The notes under the pieces: model-generated | The model's database searches: none | What the model was told of the DNA's origin: nothing | What the model saw: only the letters and a program-made list of their open reading frames with translations | Assembly: GCF_007990715.1 (NCBI RefSeq) | Contig: NZ_BJWY01000015.1 | Coordinates: 1-64,000, forward strand | Length of the DNA stretch: 64,000 nt | Reading direction: 5' to 3' | DNA from: Nocardia seriolae NBRC 15557 | Lineage (GTDB): Bacteria; Actinomycetota; Actinomycetes; Mycobacteriales; Mycobacteriaceae | Made by a program: the position numbers and the translations under genes | Shown: piece by piece, positions 60,554-64,000 of the stretch | Position numbering within the stretch: position 1 is the stretch's first letter | Layout of the letters: each line of letters starts with the position of its first letter

Positions 60554-62542
60554 GTGTTGACTCCAGAAGATCGTTCCACCGATCCGTTGCCTCCCCGGCC
60601 GAAGCCGGTGGCCGCGCGGCCCGCGCGTGCCACCCTGCCCGGCCCGGCGACATTCCCGCCCAGCGCCACCGGCGCGGGCGACCCTCCGGTGCGTGCCGGG
60701 GATGCCGCGGATCTGGAACTGCCGCCGCCGGTGCGGGTCCCGGCGGTCCGGGCCGAAGCCTCCGGACCGGGCGGTGCCGACTCCGAAAGCCGTCCGGACT
60801 CGGATTTCTCCGCGCTGGAGCGGCCCCCGCCGACGGCGAACGATGATGCCGATCGAGCGCTGGTACCCGAACCCGATGGGGGTCGGCCGGAACGTCTTGC
60901 GGCCCAGCCGGATTCCGGCCCGGACCGGGATGAGCGGCCGGACCGGGTGGTTGCCGGGCTCGAACTGCCGCCGTCGGTGCGTGTCGCGGCGGTACCGGTG
61001 CCGCCATCCGCCGAATCCGGTGGCGACCGGGAGCCGACCGGGCGCGGTGGGTTGTCCGCGGCCGCGGAGAGCGTTGTGATGCGCTGGAATCCACACGGTT
61101 TCGCGCTGCTGTGCGCGGTGGCGGGTGCGGACCCGGAGCCGGAACGGACGATCGCCCTGGTCGGCGGGGACGAGTCGCACGCGGCGGCGCTGCGGGTCGA
61201 ACTGGCCCGATTCCGGCCGCAGGTCGATTTCACCGTCGTTGCCGAGGGTGTGGACGCCCATGGCGATCGCCGGGCGGGGATCGGCGAGCGGTTCGGTGCG
61301 GACCGTCGGCCGTACTCGGTGGCGCTGGTCGTGCTCGATGCCGGGGCGCTGATCGGTGCGGAGCTGGTGGGGCGGGTGCGGGAGTTGCTGGCGGACGGGA
61401 CGCGGATCGTGTTCGCGCTGGACGGAATTCATGCGCATCGGGAATGGCGTAAGGTCCGGAAGCTGGATGCCGAGCTGCTGGCGGAGGTCGGGGGCGGGGA
61501 GGAGATCGTGCCGGTTTCGGCTCGGATGGCGGCCGTCGGGCGGGGGCTGGGGGACGCGGCGCTGGTGGATCGGTCGGGGGTCGGGTTGCTGCACGCGCGG
61601 CTGGTGGCCGCGGTGGGGGCGGGGGCGGTGGGCGATCAGGTGGGGATCGTGCGCGAGCGGGTGGTGGCCCAGACGCGACGGCGGATCGAGGCGCAGGCGG
61701 GGAAGGTGCGGGAGGGCGCGGATGTGGCCGTGCTACGGGAGGAGCGGGCGCGGCTGTTGGCGGTGAACGACGGCGGGCGGGGGAGTGCCATGGCGGTGGT
61801 GCGCAATCGGCTGCAACTGGCGCGGGTGGATCTATTGCACGAGGTAGGGGCCAGGATTCGCGGGCTGCACACCGAGTTACGGGGTGAAATCGACGGATTG
61901 CAACGGGGTGCGCACGCCAATTTTCCGTGCCTCGTGAGCGAATCTGTGGAAAAACTCACACGGGAGCTGGACGCGACGATTCGCTGCCGGATCGGCGAAT
62001 TGTGCCGTCAAGTCGAAGAATCCGTCGCCGGGGAATGGCATATATCTTTTCCGCCACCCGCGGAACGGGTGGCGCGGGCGGTCGTCACGCCGGGGCCGCG
62101 GCTGCGGGGTGTGGAGGACCACCTGGTGATCGCGCTGGGCGCTTCGGCGGGCTTCGGGTTGGGTCGTCTGGCCATGGCTCCGCTGGCCCTGCTGCGGGCC
62201 TTCGACTACGCGATCATGCCGGTCGGTCTGCTCCTCGGTGCCGCCGTCGCGAGCTGGGTGGTGCGCGCCCGCCGCCACCTCGCCGAAGGCGCTCACCTGC
62301 GGCAATGGGTCGCCGACCGGCTCGTGGACGCCCGCGCGGAACTGGAACAGCGGGTCGCCACGGCCCTGGTCGACGTCGAGGAACGGCTCACCGACGAGGT
62401 GCTCGGCAGCGCCACCGCGCGCCTGGTGGAAACCGATCTGCGGGTCGGTGAATTGGAGGCGCAATTGCGTCAGGCCGCCGTGCGCCGCCCCGCTTTACTG
62501 CAGGCATGCGAACGTGACCTGGCCGCACTCGAATTCGCATAG
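60554..62542 (+). CDS. Large conserved protein with disordered head and coiled-coil middle (Rv0210-like position)
   Basis: 662 aa from GTG 60554. The first ~175 residues are Pro/Asp/Glu-rich and disordered. A degenerate nucleotide-binding-like region follows (ERTIALVGGDESHAAALRVE; VFALDGIHAHREWRKVRKLD) without a clear Walker A. Then come a long charged helical region with coiled-coil character (QAGKVREGADVAVLREERAR) and two membrane-like helices near residues 520-560. It may work with the upstream P-loop protein. No function is known. Confidence 0.7.
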   Translation: MLTPEDRSTDPLPPRPKPVAARPARATLPGPATFPPSATGAGDPPVRAGDAADLELPPPVRVPAVRAEASGPGGADSESRPDSDFSALERPPPTANDDADRALVPEPDGGRPERLAAQPDSGPDRDERPDRVVAGLELPPSVRVAAVPVPPSAESGGDREPTGRGGLSAAAESVVMRWNPHGFALLCAVAGADPEPERTIALVGGDESHAAALRVELARFRPQVDFTVVAEGVDAHGDRRAGIGERFGADRRPYSVALVVLDAGALIGAELVGRVRELLADGTRIVFALDGIHAHREWRKVRKLDAELLAEVGGGEEIVPVSARMAAVGRGLGDAALVDRSGVGLLHARLVAAVGAGAVGDQVGIVRERVVAQTRRRIEAQAGKVREGADVAVLREERARLLAVNDGGRGSAMAVVRNRLQLARVDLLHEVGARIRGLHTELRGEIDGLQRGAHANFPCLVSESVEKLTRELDATIRCRIGELCRQVEESVAGEWHISFPPPAERVARAVVTPGPRLRGVEDHLVIALGASAGFGLGRLAMAPLALLRAFDYAIMPVGLLLGAAVASWVVRARRHLAEGAHLRQWVADRLVDARAELEQRVATALVDVEERLTDEVLGSATARLVETDLRVGELEAQLRQAAVRRPALLQACERDLAALEFA

Positions 62543-62783
62543 CGGCTGGTCGCAGGTTTCGACCCGATACCGAGTGGACAACCCGATTCCGTACACCCCG
62601 ATATGTGGCGTTAACCTCTATGACAGGAACTAGGGCATCCGCCGCGTTCTTGTACGTGCGTCCAGCCGGGGCGCGCTAGCGGCGAGACGAGCGGGGGCCC
62701 TGCCGCAATTGGTGGCACTCGGTGTCGCGAGCCGTGCTCCTCGGCTCGATGCCATCGGGGCCGCCCATCTCAGGAGAGTTTTC

Positions 62784-64000
62784 ATGACCTCAGCGACCAT
62801 TCCTGGTCTTCACGATGGCACCGCGCCCACCGAGCACAAGGAACTGCTTGCCTGGGTACAGGAGGTCGCAGAACTCACCCAGCCCGACCGCGTGGTGTGG
62901 TCGGACGGGTCCGAGGAGGAAACGGTCCGCCTCTCCGAGCAGCTGGTCGCCGCGGGCACCTTCAAGAAGCTGAACGAGAAGAAGAAGCCCAACTCCTACC
63001 GGGCGCTCTCCGACCCCTCCGACGTCGCCCGCGTCGAGTCGCGCACCTACATCTGCTCGAAGACCGAGGCCGACGCCGGCCCGACCAACAACTGGGTCGA
63101 CCCGGCCGAGATGCGCGCCACCATGACCGAGCTGTACCGCGGCTGCATGAAGGGCCGCACCATGTACGTGGTGCCCTTCTGCATGGGCCCGCTGGGCGCC
63201 GAGGACCCGAAACTGGGCGTCGAGATCACCGACTCCGAGTACGTCGTGGTGTCCATGCGCGTGATGACCCGCGCCGGCCAGGCCGCCCTGGACAAGCTGG
63301 GCACCGACAAGCCGTTCGTGAAGGCCCTGCACTCCGTGGGCGCCCCGCTGGCCGAGGGCCAGGCCGACGTGCCGTGGCCGTGCAACGAGACCAAGTACAT
63401 CACCCACTTCCCCGAGGACCGCGAGATCTGGTCCTACGGTTCGGGGTACGGCGGCAACGCGCTGCTGGGCAAGAAGTGCTACTCGCTGCGCATCGCCTCG
63501 GCCATGGCGCACGACGAGGGCTGGCTGGCCGAGCACATGCTCATCCTCAAGCTGATCTCGCCCGAGGAGAAGGCGTACTACATCGCCGCGGCGTTCCCGT
63601 CGGCCTGCGGCAAGACCAACCTCGCCATGATCCAGCCGACCATCCCGGGCTGGCGCGCCGAGACCCTCGGTGACGATATCGCGTGGATGCGCTTCGGCGA
63701 GGACGGGCGACTATATGCCGTCAACCCGGAGTTCGGCTTCTTCGGTGTCGCCCCCGGCACCAACCACAGCTCGAACCCGAACGCCATGGCCACCATGGAG
63801 GCCGGCAACACCGTCTACACCAACGTCGCCCTGACCGACGACAACGATGTGTGGTGGGAGGGCCTGGAGGGCACCCCGGACCATCTCATCGACTGGAAGG
63901 GCAACGACTGGTTCGAGCGCGAGTCCGAAACCCTGGCCGCGCACCCGAACTCGCGCTACTGCACCCCGATGTCGCAGTGCCCGACCCTGGCCCCCGAATG
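62784..64000 (+). CDS. pckA: Phosphoenolpyruvate carboxykinase (GTP), 5' part; runs off the window
   Basis: 405 codons are visible from ATG 62784 (AGGAGAG upstream); no stop before the window ends. The GTP-type enzyme has the kinase-1a loop [27 protein letters not shown]-like [25 protein letters not shown], and [17 protein letters not shown]. It interconverts oxaloacetate and PEP and is central in gluconeogenesis. The 62543-62783 leader is 241 bp with no gene; a G+C-rich hairpin-capable segment is present, but no riboswitch class could be assigned. Confidence 0.96.
   Translation, partial: MTSATIPGLHDGTAPTEHKELLAWVQEVAELTQPDRVVWSDGSEEETVRLSEQLVAAGTFKKLNEKKKPNSYRALSDPSDVARVESRTYICSKTEADAGPTNNWVDPAEMRATMTELYRGCMKGRTMYVVPFCMGPLGAEDPKLGVEITDSEYVVVSMRVMTRAGQAALDKLGTDKPFVKALHSVGAPLAEGQADVPWPCNETKYITHFPEDREIWSYGSGYGGNALLGKKCYSLRIASAMAHDEGWLAEHMLILKLISPEEKAYYIAAAFPSACGKTNLAMIQPTIPGWRAETLGDDIAWMRFGEDGRLYAVNPEFGFFGVAPGTNHSSNPNAMATMEAGNTVYTNVALTDDNDVWWEGLEGTPDHLIDWKGNDWFERESETLAAHPNSRYCTPMSQCPTLAPE

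Noticed and set aside
62543-62783. Riboswitch or small RNA in the pckA leader
   Set aside because: Hairpins can be drawn in this G+C-rich leader, but no known class signature was recognised.

Overview
The window is about 70% G+C actinobacterial chromosome. Codon use, frequent GTG starts, many four-base ATGA gene overlaps, an MmpL3-type transporter, a mycobacterial-style solitary ctaD and the pckA / P-loop pair / trmB / NYN / mmpL3 block (the order seen around Rv0205-Rv0211 of Mycobacterium tuberculosis) all point to a mycolic-acid-producing Mycobacteriales member. Nocardia is my best guess at genus. That is inference from gene content; no rRNA or tRNA gene is visible.

Left part (1-12.8 kb): two tandem TAT-exported polysaccharide deacetylases; a deletion scar joining a headless PucR-type regulator to a headless hydrolase; a secreted hypothetical protein; a secreted PHB depolymerase; an Acg-like nitroreductase; cytochrome oxidase subunit I with a coupled 58-aa membrane peptide; leuS; an SdpI-like membrane protein with a Cys-rich tail; and a GNAT enzyme.

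12.8-23.9 kb is the most unusual part. A translationally coupled trio encodes a TIGR04222-like membrane protein with a Gly/Ser/Cys tail, a DUF692 (MNIO/MbnB-like) enzyme and a small SCO6045-like partner. It looks like a RiPP-type modification cassette. Next come a BASS transporter and a compact four-gene biosynthetic operon (ThDP enzyme, SRPBCC protein, KAS III-like enzyme, aminotransferase). Divergent from that operon is an EXLDI-type ribbon-helix-helix protein in front of a DrrAB-type ABC exporter. An ECF sigma / anti-sigma pair follows.

24.5-38 kb: YqgE, a repeat element with inverted arms, PlsC, glycerate kinase, a second deletion scar (branched-chain amino-acid-type ABC operon reduced to its two ends), a divergent HxlR / imine-reductase-like pair, an ABC exporter with an XRE regulator, aroQ, a conserved hypothetical gene with a perfect palindrome in its promoter, a PBP-like lipoprotein without recognisable catalytic motifs, DUF3054 and LPG-synthase-like membrane proteins, and a class III cyclase.

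38-53 kb: a haloalkane-dehalogenase-like hydrolase with an MFS transporter, a frameshifted AraC regulator, a LuxR-type ATPase regulator flanked by two VOC genes that share an upstream motif, an AI-2E-family permease, a two-component system, a DUF1707 protein, a hydrolase and a DUF2339 membrane protein. 53.4-64 kb: mmpL3, NYN protein, trmB, a LIP-type lipase, two P-loop-like genes and the 5' part of pckA.

Three genes (DUF692, an ABC ATPase, an AraC regulator) each look one base short. They may be real mutations or read/assembly errors, and that should be settled before biology is built on them. Several start codons were chosen because a TANNNT -10-like hexamer lies 6-7 bases upstream, which suggests leaderless transcripts.
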